A stretch of DNA of 64,000 bases, taken from positions 1 to 64,000 of the forward strand of contig QNQO01000546.1 of assembly GCA_003290165.1 (NCBI GenBank), written 5' to 3'. Source of the stretch: Berberis thunbergii. Lineage: Eukaryota > Streptophyta > Magnoliopsida > Ranunculales > Berberidaceae. This document shows, one piece after another, positions 11,590-23,988 of this stretch. The position numbers and the translations under genes were made by a program. The notes beneath the pieces were generated by a model. It saw nothing but the letters and a program-made list of their open reading frames with translations. It made no database searches and was not told where the DNA came from. The first letter of the stretch is position 1. Each line of letters starts with the position of its first letter.

Positions 11590-14040
11590 TGTCACACCCC
11601 GACCCGCCACGGGAATCGCAGCGTGCCGATGCGTGAACTAACACGTACACGGGTGGATCGTAACCGGCCACAATATCATAATATAACACATTCTTGATAC
11701 GAAAAACAAACGGAAATAAAACTACGCTAAAGTTTGAACAAAATACATATATAATTGATTCGCCCCGCCAGAGTCATAGCGACAAAACCAGATTACAAAC
11801 ATCTAGTTTAGCAATATAATACATCTGAAACACAGAGGAAGCAAAACATACCCGTACAGGGTGGACACAACCAAAAAGCACAAAACGCACCTACAACGAA
11901 AACCAGGGCCTACGCGCCACGAACAGCAGGAACTCCAACACTGCCTGCACTCCAATAGAAGCACACCCCTTGCGGGGTCAGCAAAGCACAAAGCTAGCTG
12001 GTGCGAGCGAACTAAAATACAAATAACGGAATACTATACCAGAAAAATTCATGCCAAACAATAAATGATAAATAACAAGTTCTAAAGACTAAATCACATC
12101 GTGTCTCTAAAGATAATATTTCTAAGTTCAAGCAACACAAACATTTCAGATTCAACAATAACTACCAGTTTAAGATAGATACCGATCAGTACACGTGATT
12201 CAAACATGGTAAATATCAAGCAATGGAAATCAAGACAATCCCATAATTCTTCCTAGTCTCCTAGGTGTAGCAATCAGGTTGAAACCAAAAATTCTGTAAA
12301 ATTCTGTATAAGTGTCTCATATCGTAGGTATCCGCATACCCTACGAATGTGTCTCGCCCCGACACATCCCACAACGTGCACCAGTACCACTTCGGGCTTG
12401 TTTGTATCCTAATGGGGTGTCATCTGCCAGAATACAAACTCAAACATCCCGAACGACTGGCCTAACACGGCCAACCTAACATAATCAAAATCAAGCGCGC
12501 TGGGAGGGAAAGCGAGTAATCTCCAAAGCACGTCCTCCGGGACCCGTCCTTCTGCACTCTATAGTGGCAAGTGCGTGCGGGAGCTCACCACACCTCAGCA
12601 AGCTTGCCACATGCAATAGCGTCCACAATGTCAGGTGCGAGTCATCTCAAGCACCACCCAACTCACGATGCGAGCAAGCTCCTAAGCATCGACACAACAG
12701 GCATTATAGCGGGTAAAGACACTTATACTACTATCCACATGCACAAATGACAAGTCTGTACATAACCAAATGTATAAACGTGCAATCATAAACAATTCGG
12801 AAATTTTATAAAATCACGACTATGCCAGGGTCCCAACATGACCCAAATCACCACAATAAATTTATTCGAGTCGATTATCATACATGCTCAAGACTCGAAA
12901 ATCCACGGTAAAACATGATATGCTATACAAACTCGAAAACAAAACATACAAGTCTCATGTCATTACACCAAAGCCTAATCACACCAAAATTACTATTCGA
13001 TTTCATGCAAGTATAACATGTTTTCCGAAAATCCAATGCATAATTCATTCACACATAACTAACACAATCCTCGAAATATCTGAAAACTCCGAATTTCTGA
13101 TTAGGATTCAATTATACGCAATTGACGGTATAATGTAAAAATTCAATTTAGGATTTCAAATAATTATTTTCTCAAAATAAATATTATAATTCTACTCACC
13201 TGGGAGGAATGGATTTTCAAAACCCAATTCCTACCGGTCGAAGCTCCAACCACGCAAACCACGAATGCGGGACCATGAAAATTCTAAAACTGCAAGGCGG
13301 ACTCGAAAATGAGTAAACTAGCCGAAAACTAGAATAAATAAATAAATACAATCGGCGCGCGACTGAAAGAAAAACTTACAGGCAATAGGAATTCGGCAAA
13401 CACCCCACCGAAATCCAAAGTCGGGCGAATACGCGCCGAAACCCTCCCTACCCCGGTCTGATCGCTACCAAACTGCACAACGGCCCGCAAAAGAGTCTAA
13501 GGACACTCGGAGTCACAGAAGGGAGGCTCACCCCCACACCCAAAGCCCGGTTTCACACCGAGGAACCCTCCAAACAAACATGCACCCTGATTTTTTTGAA
13601 AATTTTTTGGCCAACCCCAAAACAACTTTGCAGGTCGGTTCTAAGAGCAACCAAGGACGCCACCAAGGCCCCAACACGGCTGATCGGAGCTATTGAAACC
13701 GATCAAACCCCAAACCCAAATGAAAACTGAATTTTTTTTTTTTGAAAAAAAAACGACAGAGAATTTAAGAGGGAAAGAGGAGAGGACGAACCGAGGAGGA
13801 GGAGGTGAGCTTGGGGGACGAAAATCCACCAAAACCGTCGAGAAATTGCTGGAGGAAAGAAGAAAATCGTCGCCTCGCTCACTGGACGAAAAGAAAAGAA
13901 AGAAAAGAGGGAAAAGAGAGAAGAAGAAAGGGGGTCGTTTCATTTTAAGGGGTGGGTGGCTATGTGCCCCCACCACCTTTGCTGAGTACACCCCGCCCTA
14001 AAAATAATTAAATTTTTTTTTTAAAAACACAGGTCTTACA
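11590..14040 (-). repeat. Tekay element 3' LTR (2451 bp)
   Basis: Partner of 18839-21267. Differences include a short tandem duplication of AAATTCTGTA near 12290 present only here, and replacement of a short stretch near 13450. The first 125 bases differ at about seven positions, while later parts differ less. Confidence 0.9.
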
Positions 14041-14057
14041 TCATACACACCTTAAAA
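14041..14057 (-). other. Decayed polypurine tract of the Tekay element
   Basis: The minus strand reads TTTTAAGGTGTGTATGA directly before the 3' LTR. Intact Tekay tracts are G/A runs here; four transversion-like changes break the run. Confidence 0.5.
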
Positions 14058-14101
14058 GATATCTCGTCCTCGAGATCGGACAAAAGCCACGACAAGAAAA
14101 C

Positions 14102-14485
14102 CTAGGCAAAAAGCTCGGGGTATTTCTGTCTCATCTGGTCCTCCATTTCCCAAGTCACGTCACCCGCTCGGTGGCTCCACTGAACCTTCACTAACTTCAC
14201 TATCCTCCGACGAAGTTGTTTCACATCATCATCAACAATGGCTACTGGCCTCACTGGATACGTCAACTCATCCGCAATCTCCACCTCGGTAGGCTCTATA
14301 ATTTGTGTCGGGTCTGCCAAACACTTCCGCAACATGGATACGTGAAACACGTCGTGGATACCTGACATACTCTGCGGCAAAGCCAATCTGTAGGCCACTG
14401 GTCCAATCCTCTCAATAATCTCATATGGCCCTACATACCTCGGTGCAAGTTTCCCACGACTTCGGAACCTAACAACTCCGCGCAT
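14102..14485 (-). pseudogene. Tekay integrase C-terminus with chromodomain-like tail
   Basis: GPYEIIERIGPVAYRLALP is the GPY/F module. The tail from VRPVAIVDDDV through VTWEMEDQMRQKYPELF matches the plant group II chromodomain of Tekay/CRM elements, which steers integration by binding chromatin. It ends at a natural-looking TAG at 14102. Confidence 0.85.
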
Positions 14486-14560
14486 CGGGGAAACTTTCAG
14501 AAAAACCCTGTCACCAACATCAAACTCTAACTCCTTACGCCTCCTATCAACATAACTCTT

Positions 14561-15367
14561 CTATCTACTCTGGGCTGTCAACAACCGCGCTCTAATCAGC
14601 TCAATCTTCTCAGTAGTTTCTCTGATCACATCCGGCCCCATCACAACTGACTCTCCAATCTCTGCCCAACAAACAGGGGACCTACACGGTCGTCCGTAGA
14701 GTGCCTCAAACGGTGCCATGCCAATACTTACGTGGTAGCGGTTGTTGTACGCAAACTCGCATAACGGTAGGTGATCTTCCCAACTGCCTCCAAAGTCTAA
14801 AATGCATGCTCTAAGCATGTCTTCCACTACCTGATTCACTCGCTCAGATTAGCCATCTGTCTGTGGATGATAAGCTGTACTCATGTCCAATCTAGTACCC
14901 ATAGCTTATTGAAAGCTCTGCCAGAAGTGGGCTGTGAAAAGCGGATCTCTGTCGGATACAATCGAAACAGGCGACCCATGAAGGCGAACTATCTCCCAAA
15001 TGAACAACACCGTTAGACTGTCTGCCGTCCGATTCATACTAACAGGGATGAAATGTGCACACTTCGTCAACCGATCAACAATGACTCATATCGACTCATT
15101 ACCTTTCCTCGACCATGGAAGTCCATCGATGAAATCCATAGTGATATACTCCCACTTCCACGTCGGGATATCCAATGGATGCAATAACCCAGACGGTCTC
15201 TGATGCTCGGCTTTCACCTGCTGACAAGTCGCACACCGTGCCACAAACTCTCCAATGTCTTTCTTCATGCCATGCCACCATAAAGAACGTCTCAAATCTC
15301 GATACATCTTTGTTCCACCGGGATGAATGGTGAAACGAGATCTATGAGCTTCCTGTAAGATATCTCT
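14561..15367 (-). pseudogene. Tekay integrase region, multiple stops
   Basis: Zinc-binding HHCC part (HRSRFTIHPGGTKMYRDL, then CATCQQVKAEHQ) followed by the catalytic core (TMDFIDGLP, then CEFAYNNRYHVSIGMAPFEA, ALYGRPCRSP). In-frame stops occur after NESI, after WQSFQ and after PQTDG. The order and spacing of domains are otherwise normal. Confidence 0.8.
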
Positions 15368-16221
15368 TCACAACTCCTCATCAGACGGAACACAAAGCCG
15401 CCCACGAAATCGCAACCCTCCATCTGAACCCACTGACCAATTGGTAGGGCACTCATCCAATGTGTCCACTACCAAATCTGCTATCTGCCTCGTAATCACT
15501 GGATCAGAGGTTTGTCTCTCCACCACTCTACTGATCAACGACGGATAAACTGCTAAACCCGCTATCATGCTGCCCTCTGTACTGAAAGTAGGCTGAACTG
15601 CAAATGAAACCAATGTCTCAAGTATTCGATACTCCTGAATCATCATGGTTGCCATCACTGCATGTCGCCTACTCAAGGCATCTGCAACCACATTAGCCCT
15701 ACCAGGCTGATACTGTATCTCGAAGTCATAGCTGCTAAGGAAATCAACCCAACCTTGTTGCCTCATATTCAACTCCCTCTGAGTGAATAGGTACTTCAAA
15801 CTCTTGTGATCTGTGAACAACTCAAACCTCTCACCATACAGATAATGCCTCCAGATCTTCGCTCGTGGGGTTTCAACTGTCGAGACGCATAGGCTACGAC
15901 CTTCTTGCCTTGCATCAACACTCCACCCAATCCTGTACCGCAAGCATCAGTAAATATCACCAGTCGGCTACCAGGTGTCGGAATAGTCAACACTGGTGCT
16001 GAAGTCAACCGAAGCTTCAAAGTTTCAAAAGTTTCTTCACACTTTTCTGACCATACAAAAGGAACATTCTTCCTAGTTAACTGAGTGAGTGGTGCTGCAA
16101 TCAGGGAAAATTTCTCAATAAACCGTCGGTAATAACCAGCCAAACCCAGAAAACTACGAATCTTTGTCACACTACTCGGTCGTCTCCAAGACTTCACTGC
16201 CTCGACTTTCTCGGGGTCCAC
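15368..16221 (-). pseudogene. Tekay RNase H region and linker to integrase, frameshifted
   Basis: Connection domain ([20 protein letters not shown]) then RNase H ([17 protein letters not shown]; the usual 'DAS' is 'DAC'). A frameshift near 15880 moves to the next frame with [20 protein letters not shown] and [14 protein letters not shown]. It ends at a TGA after SDEEL. Confidence 0.8.
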
Positions 16222-17228
16222 TGCAATACCTCGACTAGAAATGACATGCCCAAGAAATCGAAAACTTCAGGCTCCCAGAAGTGACACTTACTGAACTTCG
16301 CATACAAATGATTTTCTCTAAGTGTCTGCAAAACAATGCGAATGTGCTCTTTGTGCTCCTCTAAACTCCTCGAGTACCCTAAGATATCATCAATGAAGAT
16401 TACCACAAACTTGTCCAAGTACGGACTGAACAATCTATTCATCAAATCCATGAAGAAAGCTGGTGCATTTGTCAATCCAAACGGCATGACTGGAAACTCA
16501 TACAAGCCATAACGGGTCCGAAAAGTGGTAATTGGAACAGAATGTTCCTCAACTCTCATCTGATGGTACCCTGACTGCAAATCTAACTGTGAAAACACTA
16601 CGGCTCCCCTCAACTGATCCAATAGATCATCAATCCGCGACAATGGATACTTATTCTTGATGGTCACTTTATTCAGATCTCGATAATCTATGCACATCCT
16701 CAATGATCCATCCTTCTTGGATACAAATATTGCTGGAGCTCCCCAAGGTGAATTGCTCGGACTAATAAACCCCTTACGAAACAACTCCTCAAGTTGTACT
16801 TTCATCTCTTCCAATTGCTTAGGAGCAAGCCTGTACGCTGATTTAGATATAGGTGCAGTACCAGGAACCAGGTCAATCCGAAACTCTACCTCACGACGTG
16901 GAAGGATACCAGGAATCTCCTGAAAAACATCAGGGAACTCACACACAACCTCTACAGAACTGACGTCGGGACAAGAAATCTCAAGAGAGCTAAGAAAACT
17001 CGACATCAAAGAAACTGAATTGGGCTCACAAACCAACACACGAAGCGAAGCATCAGATGGCGCTAACATCACCGACCTATGCAAGCAATCAATGATCACC
17101 GGATGACTGGACAACCAATCCATCCCTAGAATCAAATGATAGCCCTCAAAACCCAAGACAATAAAGTCAAACACAAAGTTGTACCCCAACAAGAAAACTC
17201 GAAACGGGGACAATACTCCCACAACCAA
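16194..17228 (-). pseudogene. Tekay reverse transcriptase region
   Basis: Longest open stretch of the element. The protease tail ([10 protein letters not shown]) leads into the reverse transcriptase, with [37 protein letters not shown] and the catalytic FIDDIL. All these are conserved Ty3/gypsy motifs. The frame is lost at the start of RNase H, where the track continues in the ORF 15796-16221. Confidence 0.85.
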
Positions 17229-17434
17229 ACCGAACTACCCAAGGGAGACACAACGCACAAGGGCTCCGGCAAAGGCACTACCTCAAGGTTGTCTCTCACA
17301 ACCAACTGTCTAGAAATAAAATACCTAGATGCTCTTGTATCGAAAAGAGACCTCAACAGGGAAGACGACAAATGCACAAAACCTGGCACACAACACAAGT
17401 ATCCTGAATCACATAACAACACACTAACATGCAA
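17132..17434 (-). pseudogene. Tekay protease remnant with changed active site
   Basis: The retropepsin motif reads FDTRASRYFIS where family members have D[ST]GAS. The Gly after the catalytic Asp-Thr is Arg, which would abolish activity. A frameshift near 17220 moves the downstream part ([20 protein letters not shown], then LGMDWLSSH) into the next open frame. Confidence 0.7.
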
Positions 17435-17472
17435 ATTTTTTTCCTACGCATAATGCACATAACACAATCTTA

Positions 17473-18201
17473 CTACAACTGGCACACATAAAACGACAAT
17501 AAAAATAAATAAAATAACATACCCTCAACATTTCCCTGATCGGGAATAGCTGCTAGGCGAACATGCGGTGCTGGGAGAGGGACTCTCTGACCAATTCCAG
17601 GCGCAGGTGCTAACTGTCCTTGAGGCGCCCTCTGCTGTGCTGGTACATCCCTATTCTGAGGACAAAGTCTGGAAAAGTGCCCCAATTGTCCACAAGTATA
17701 ACAAACTACATGCTCCCATCGATTTGTCTGACCTCTTGGACAATCACGGGCTACATGTCCCTCCTGACCACAAGTGAAGCAACTGCTCCTACTTCCTGTC
17801 TGACCACCCCACCTAGGCTGTCTCTGTTGCTGTTGCTGCTGTCGATGATCTCCTCGGGAACGTTTGTCACCTCTGCGGTCTTTGCCAGTCCTAACTGGTC
17901 CCCCTCTACCAGGGTCTCTCTGCTGAACAGCGGCACGCTCTGGCTGTTGTCCCTGCTCAATCGTTTGGTTTCCTCGGCCAAACCTCTAACTGCGTTCTGA
18001 ACCTCTAGCTCGTCGAACCAAAGTCTCTTGTCTACACTCGGCGTCTACTCGCTCCTAACTCAAAGTGACGTTCACTAATCTATCAAAAGGATGATCAATC
18101 ATCACCATCAACTGTTTCCTTAGGAACGGGTTCAGACCACTTAAAAACTTCTTGTTCTTCTTCTCTGGTGTGTCTATAAAATAAGTGGCATAGCGGCTCA
18201 A
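17473..18201 (-). pseudogene. Tekay gag C-terminal part with two zinc knuckles
   Basis: Continuation of gag with several stops. Two CCHC nucleic-acid-binding knuckles are intact: CFTCGQEGHVARDC (17740-17781) and CYTCGQLGHFSRLC (17662-17703). A Gln/Arg-rich linker precedes them. Two knuckles rather than one is a common layout in this lineage. Confidence 0.75.
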
Positions 18202-18687
18202 CTATGTAAACTCGGTCAAGTATTTAGAAACAGATCTAGAACCCTGCTGTAACTGTAGAAACATGTCCACTATCTCAGCTCTTGCAGAATCAGGAACAAA
18301 ATGTTGTTCAAACACCTGGCAAAATGTATCCCACTGCATCTTTAACACGTCACGGCTCTGCCTCACTATATCCCACCAGTACATAGCTTCTCCATCAAAC
18401 TGGTGTGCTGCTAACTCAGTACGCTGTATAGGTGTCAGCACCATCCTCTCAAATATGAGTTCTACCCTACGGATCCACCGATCCGCAGCTAGAGAATCTC
18501 CAGTACCATCAAACCTTTCAACACCCAAGCTGACGAAATCTCTATTGCGCCGAGTAAACGGATCCTCTGACTGACTGCCCTGCCTCATATTCTGTGCCAA
18601 CTGGGTCATCATTTCCATAAAAGCCGGAGAGACATCCTCCCCAGCAGTGCCTGATCCCTCACTCTGGGATCTCTTACCACGTGCCAT
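18202..18687 (-). pseudogene. Tekay gag, N-terminal part
   Basis: The gag start is taken at the ATG of MARGKRSQ (18687-18685), since the open frame further upstream runs through the primer site. It carries the retrotransposon gag core: RFDGTGDSLAADRWIRRVE, MYWWDIVRQ and FVPDSARAE. It ends at an in-frame TAG after KYLTEFT, beyond which the frame goes on as LSRYATYF, so this is a point nonsense in the capsid region. Confidence 0.8.
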
Positions 18688-18820
18688 CACCAAACAACCT
18701 CTACGAAAAAGAAAACACACATACCATACATCAAACAACACAACAAAAGTCCTAACTCCTCTACCCAATTCACTCAAGAAAGTGGTATATGATGATGTTC
18801 TATGTGAACCGGTAAACAAT

Positions 18821-18833
18821 GGCTCTGATACCA
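18821..18833 (-). other. Primer-binding site for initiator tRNA-Met
   Basis: The minus strand reads TGGTATCAGAGCC, complementary to the 3' end of plant tRNA-iMet, a few bases inside the 5' LTR. Confidence 0.9.
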
Positions 18834-18838
18834 AGCTC

Positions 18839-21267
18839 TGTCACGCCCCGACCCGCCACGGGAATCGCAGGGGGCCGATGCGTGAACTAACACGTACACA
18901 GGTGGATCGTAACCAGCCACAAAATCATAATATAACACATTCTTGATACGAGAAACAAACGGAAATAAAACTACGCTAAAGTTTGAACAAAATACATATA
19001 TAATTGATTCGCCCCGTCAGAGTCATAGCGACAAAACCAGTATACAAACATCTAGTTTAGCAATATAATACATCTGAAACACAGAGGAAGCAAAACATAC
19101 CCATACAGGGTGGACACAACCAAAAAGCACAAAACGCGCCTACAACGAAAACCGGGGCCTACGCGCCACGATCAGCATGAACTCCAACACTGCCTGCACT
19201 CCAATAGAAGTACACCCCTTGCGGGGTCAGCAAAGCACAAAGCTAGCAGGTGCGAGCGAACTAAAATACAAATAACGGAATACTATACCAGAAAAATTCA
19301 TGCCAAACAAAAAATGATAAATAACAAGTTCTAAAGACTAAATCACACCGTGTCTCTAAAGATAATATTTCTAAGTTCAAGCAACACAAACATTTCAGAT
19401 TCAACAATAACTACCAGTTTACGATAGATGCCGATCAGTACACGTGATTCAAACATGGTAAATATCAAGCAATGGAAATCAAGACAATCTCATAATTCTT
19501 CCTAGTCTCCTAGGTGTAGCAATCAGGTTGAAACCAAAAATTCTGTATAAGTGTCTCATATCGTAGGTATCCACATACCCTATGAATGTGTCTCACCCCG
19601 ACACATCCCACAACGTGCACCAGTACCACTTCGGGCTTGTTTGTATCCTAATGGGGTGTCATCTGCCAGGATACAAACTCAAACATCCCGAACGACTGGC
19701 CTAACACGACCAACCTAACATAATCAAAATCAAGCGCGCTGGGAGGGAAAGCGAGTAATCTCCAAAGCACGTCCTCCGGGACCCGTCCTACTGCACTCTA
19801 TAGTGGCAAGTACGTGCCGGAGCTCACCGCACCTCAGCAAGCTTGCCACATGCAATAGCGTCCACAATGTCAGGTGCGAGTCATCTCAAGCACCATCCAA
19901 CTCACGATGTGAGCAAGCTCCTAAGCATCAACACAACAGGCATTATAGCGGGTAAAGACACTTATACTACTATCCATATGCACAAATGACAAGTCTGTAC
20001 ATAACCAAATGTATAAACGTGCAATCATAAACAATTCGGCAATTTTATAAAACCACGACTATGCCAGGGTCCCAACATGACCCAAATCACCACAATAAAT
20101 TTATTCGAGTCGATTATCATACATGCTCAAGACTCGAAAATCTACGGTAAAACATGATATGCTATACAAACTCGAAAACAAAACATACAAGTCTCATGTC
20201 ATTACACCAAAGCCTAATCACACCAAAATTACTATTCGATTTCATGCAAGTATAACATGTTTTCCGAAAATCCAATGCATAATTCATTCACACATAACTA
20301 ACACAATCCTCGAAATATCTGAAAACTCCGAATTTCGGATTAGGATTCAATTATACGCAATTGACGGTATAATGTAAAAATTCAATTTAGGATTTCAAAT
20401 AATTATTTTCTCAAAATAAATATTATAATTCTACTCACCTGGGCGGAATGGATTTTCAAAACCCAATTCCTACCGGTCGAAGCTCCAACCACGCATACCA
20501 CGAATGTGGGACCACGAAAATTCTAAAAACTACAAGGTGGACTCGAAAATGAGTAAACTAGCCGAAAACTAGAATAAATAAATAAATACAATCGGCGCGC
20601 GACTGAAAGAAAAACTTACAGGCAATAGGAATTCGGCAACCACCCCGCCAAAACCCAAAGTTGGGCGAAAACGCGCCGAAACCCTCCCTCCGCTATCCCA
20701 AACTGCACAACAGCCCGCAAAAGAGTCTAAGGACACTCGGAGTCACGGAAGGGAGGCTCACCCCCGCACCCAAAGCCCGGTTTCACGCCGAGGAACCCTC
20801 CAAACAAACATGCACCCTGATTTTTTTGAAAATTTTTTGGCCAACCCCAAAACAACTTTGCATGTCGGTTCTAAGGGCTCCCAAGGACGCCACGAAGGCC
20901 CCAACACGGCTGATCGGAGCTATGAAAACCGATCAAACCCCAAACCCAAATGAAAACTGATTTTTTTTTGGAAAAAAACAACAGAGAAATTAAGAGGAAA
21001 AGAGGAGAGGACGAACCGAGGAGGAGGAGGTGAGCTTGGGGGACGAAAATCCACCAAAACCGTCGAGAAATTGCTGGAGGAAAGAAGAAAATCGTCGCCT
21101 CGCTCACTGGACGAAAAGAAAAGAAAGAAAAGAGGGAAAAGAGAGAAGAAGAAAGGGGGTCATTTCATTTAAGGGGTGGGTGGCTATGTGCCCCCACCAC
21201 CTTTGCTGAGTACACCCCGCCCTAAAAATAATTAATTTTGTTTGTTTTTTAAAATGCAGGTCTTACA
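18839..21267 (-). repeat. Tekay element 5' LTR (2429 bp)
   Basis: On the minus strand it begins TGTAAGACCTGC at 21267 and ends GTGACA at 18839. It is nearly identical to 11590-14040. It contains an 84-codon open stretch also found in the other LTR, which reflects LTR pairing rather than a gene. Confidence 0.9.
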
Positions 21268-22140
21268 TCCGACATCCTTGATTCCATCAAGGATTGGGAA
21301 AAACTGAAGTGGTCACTTAAGCAGCGAGGATACCCCTCTCGGTGCGGTGACAATAAATATTGCGCCTACCACAAGGAAGGCGAACATGATACCGTGGATT
21401 ACAGAAATCTCAGAGGAGAAGTCGAGTATTGGATCAAAAAAGGCAAGCTCAAGGAGTTCGTAGGCTCAGACTGGAAGCAGAGTCGAGCAAAGAAAAGAGC
21501 AGACGTTGTCAAGGAGATTGAAAAAAAAGTTCCTGGCGTCATTATGTCCTCCATGGGATGTCCCGAAGGGGAGCAATCTAATCGATCCCGCAGGAGGACA
21601 TTGACCGCAATGCGGACACCATCTCAGTATGAAGACCGACAAGTGCAGCATGCACGAGTTCACAGCCCGATCCCATCACTGACGTTTACGGAAAGGGATC
21701 TATAGGGGGTACATTCTCCTTACAATGACTCCCTGGTCATCTTCGTCTTCATCGCCCTTGGTGGACACATGAAGCTCACTCAATGTCTTGTTTCTCAGTG
21801 CATTCTGCAACATGCAACAACAAGATAAAGACATAACCCCCGCCACCCATCCCATGGTTGGATTTCATTAGAGAGAAGTGTTTTCCCATCGGGAAGATCA
21901 ATCTAATGGTGGTGGAGGGAGAGCCACAATTACGAAAGTACCTTATCCAAGAGTTCAGGGTGGTTGACACTTCATCTACCTACAACGTTATTCTGGGAAG
22001 GTTGTGGCTTCATCATATAGAGGCAGTGGTTTCCACTCTGCACCAATGCATAAAATATACAGCCAACCAGACCTAAGGAACTATCCGAGGAGATCAACCT
22101 GCAGCGAGAGATTGCCATTATGCAACCCTAAAACAATTGA
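21268..22140 (+). pseudogene. Tat-lineage gag end and protease-region remnant
   Basis: Resumes after the Tekay insertion. A gag C-terminal knuckle-like region (KYCAYHKEGEHDTVDYRNL, its last Cys replaced by Tyr) and WIKKGKLKEFVG, both typical of Tat. Further on come PYNDSLVIF, then SSTYNVILGRLWLHHIEAVV and VSTLHQCIKYT, the end of the Tat protease domain, then RGDQPAARDCHYATLK. The catalytic DTGSS stretch is missing between them. No reverse transcriptase follows, so the element is internally deleted. Confidence 0.65.
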
Positions 22141-23988
22141 ATTGTTGCCAATTGCAGCTTGGGCCCACTAAACCAACATGTGAGGCGTTAGGCCTAGACA
22201 AAAGAGGAGAATCACTTTATGAAAGCGGAGGAGCCTCGATAACCAAAGTGCAGCTATGCGAAAAGCCATAAGTCAGAGCTAGCTGAGCAATCCAGACTAA
22301 TAAAGAGCTAAGTAATGATATTTCAGCAAACAAACACCTACTCCAAGAGCTGTTAATCAGCAAGGAACTGTTCGCCAGCAAGAAGTCCACTATTCAGTAA
22401 CTTCTCTAGCTTTTAAGAAAAACTTCGCTATAGGGACCATACCATCAGAGTCAGAACCATTTGCGCCTTCTTCAGGGCTGGGTTAGCTTATTCCCTTGAG
22501 GAGTTAAATTATTTGTTGCATTGATTTCGTTTTTTGTTTTCTGTTTTTCATTTCAGTTTAGAAGAAATGTTCGTACAAGACACATTCCAGAAATAAAATA
22601 GATTTTATTGATTGCAATAAGAGATATTACAAATCTTGCCAACCAACTAGTACATCAGTTTATGTACACTCAAGTATCTAAGTCCAATGCAAGTATCTAT
22701 CCGCTGAAACAAGGGTAGAGACTTTGATCTGCTAATCCGCCTCGAGAAGAGAAGGTGGTGAAACTAAGGCGTCTACAACAGAAGATGAAGGAACGTACTC
22801 AATTCAATGCTTTTTCGAATCACCTTACAGGGATGATTTGAAGGTGGCAACATGAACCTCGAAACAAAGAGCAGACGTTTTCAACCCGCCAGCCTGCCCT
22901 ACGAAGAAGAATGAGAACTGGAACATAAGGAGGCCAACATGAGGATGACCCTCAAGATGGAAGTGTCTGGGATACGACTGAGCTAACTTCTCTGGAAAGA
23001 AGGTTGCATTCATCTGATCTTCACTCCACCAACCTGACTTTTGGCTGTGGTGTCACGCGTGAAGCCCTACAGATACAGAAAGAACAACCGACACAAACTA
23101 GCAGCATGTATTATCACCCAACAACAATGGTGAATCGGAACTCTGGAGCCACAGAAGATGGAAGACAGACATGTCCCCTGAGGAAAAGTATGCACTTCTT
23201 ATTCGAAATATAAGAAGATATTATAAGATCTCATGAGATCAATCAGGTGCTCACCTAGGTCAGGCGGCTCCACATAATAGCAAGTCTTATCAAGACTCAT
23301 CGGCGCAAATGTCAAAACATTTGAATATCACAATGAGAGAGATCTATTATTCTCATTGTAGTGCTTGAAAGTAGAATAGCCAAAGCAAATTCTCTGGTAA
23401 GATACATTTGATTAACATGCTCTACTATTCTCATTGTAGTTCTTGAAAGTAGAATAGCCAGCCTATATATAGGCGTAATGGTTTATGAAAGCATGTCAGC
23501 AAACAATTACTTAATCATTAAATGTCGTACAAAAAATTGAGAAAATTACGGTTCCAATTGCAACAGCACAAGTCCACATATTTCTAATTAATGACTTTGC
23601 AAGCAGCCCTATTAACTAGGGGGAGTTATCGATACTAAACCGTTTCGTAATATGCGCCATATTCTTGGCACGCTAATCCACAAAGATTTTTTCTAATTGG
23701 GCCCCTCCACTAATGGGCCCGAGCTTATGCCATTCCAGATCCAGCCCAGCACATGCAAAAGAACACATAGCAAAGGCCCTGAGTGCCCACAGAATAAATA
23801 GCGAATCTACAGAGTATTATCATTTAATCCAAGGCATCATCTCTACTATTATTCCGCTGATGTTCATTAAAGTTAGTCAATTCATTATTAGTCTGATCAA
23901 TCGATCCAACTCTGGAATAAGACGGTTGGACAAACTAAGTAAGTTAAGACACCCAAGTCATATTTACACGTCCAAAATCTTATTCTGA
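22141..23988 (+). other. Non-coding tail of the Tat-like element (probable)
   Basis: No recognisable coding domain. It holds a 40-base near-exact duplication and, further on, phrases rich in GGGCCC. Where reverse transcriptase and integrase should be there is only AT-rich sequence. Confidence 0.35.
23344..23460 (+). repeat. 78-bp-spaced duplication
   Basis: About 40 bases reading 'ATTCTCATTGTAGTGCTTG' and 'AAGTAGAATAGCCA' occur at 23344 and 23422 with two or three differences. Confidence 0.8.

Larger units (their letters stand above)
11590..21267 (-). mobile_element. Tekay/Del-type chromovirus (Ty3/gypsy), complete but inactive, 9.7 kb
   Basis: Minus-strand element with two ~2.4-kb LTRs starting TGTAAGACCTG and ending GGGGYGTGACA, a tRNA-iMet primer site next to the 5' LTR, and the coding order gag, protease, reverse transcriptase, RNase H, integrase, chromodomain. 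The terminal chromodomain-like stretch, the iMet primer and the long LTRs place it in Tekay/Del. It lies inside Tat gag and is flanked by TCCAA/TCCGA. The LTR pair shows scattered differences and small indels, and the polyprotein carries many stops and frameshifts, so it is an old, non-mobile copy. Confidence 0.9.

Noticed and set aside
12884..13138. 84-codon ORF, nearly identical to another at 20123-20377
   Set aside because: Both lie in the paired LTRs at the same offset. The similarity is due to LTR duplication, not to a gene.
13641..14001. 116- and 102-codon ORFs on opposite strands
   Set aside because: They lie in the purine-rich end of the Tekay LTR. Low-complexity Pro/Ser or Lys/Arg peptides with no domain.
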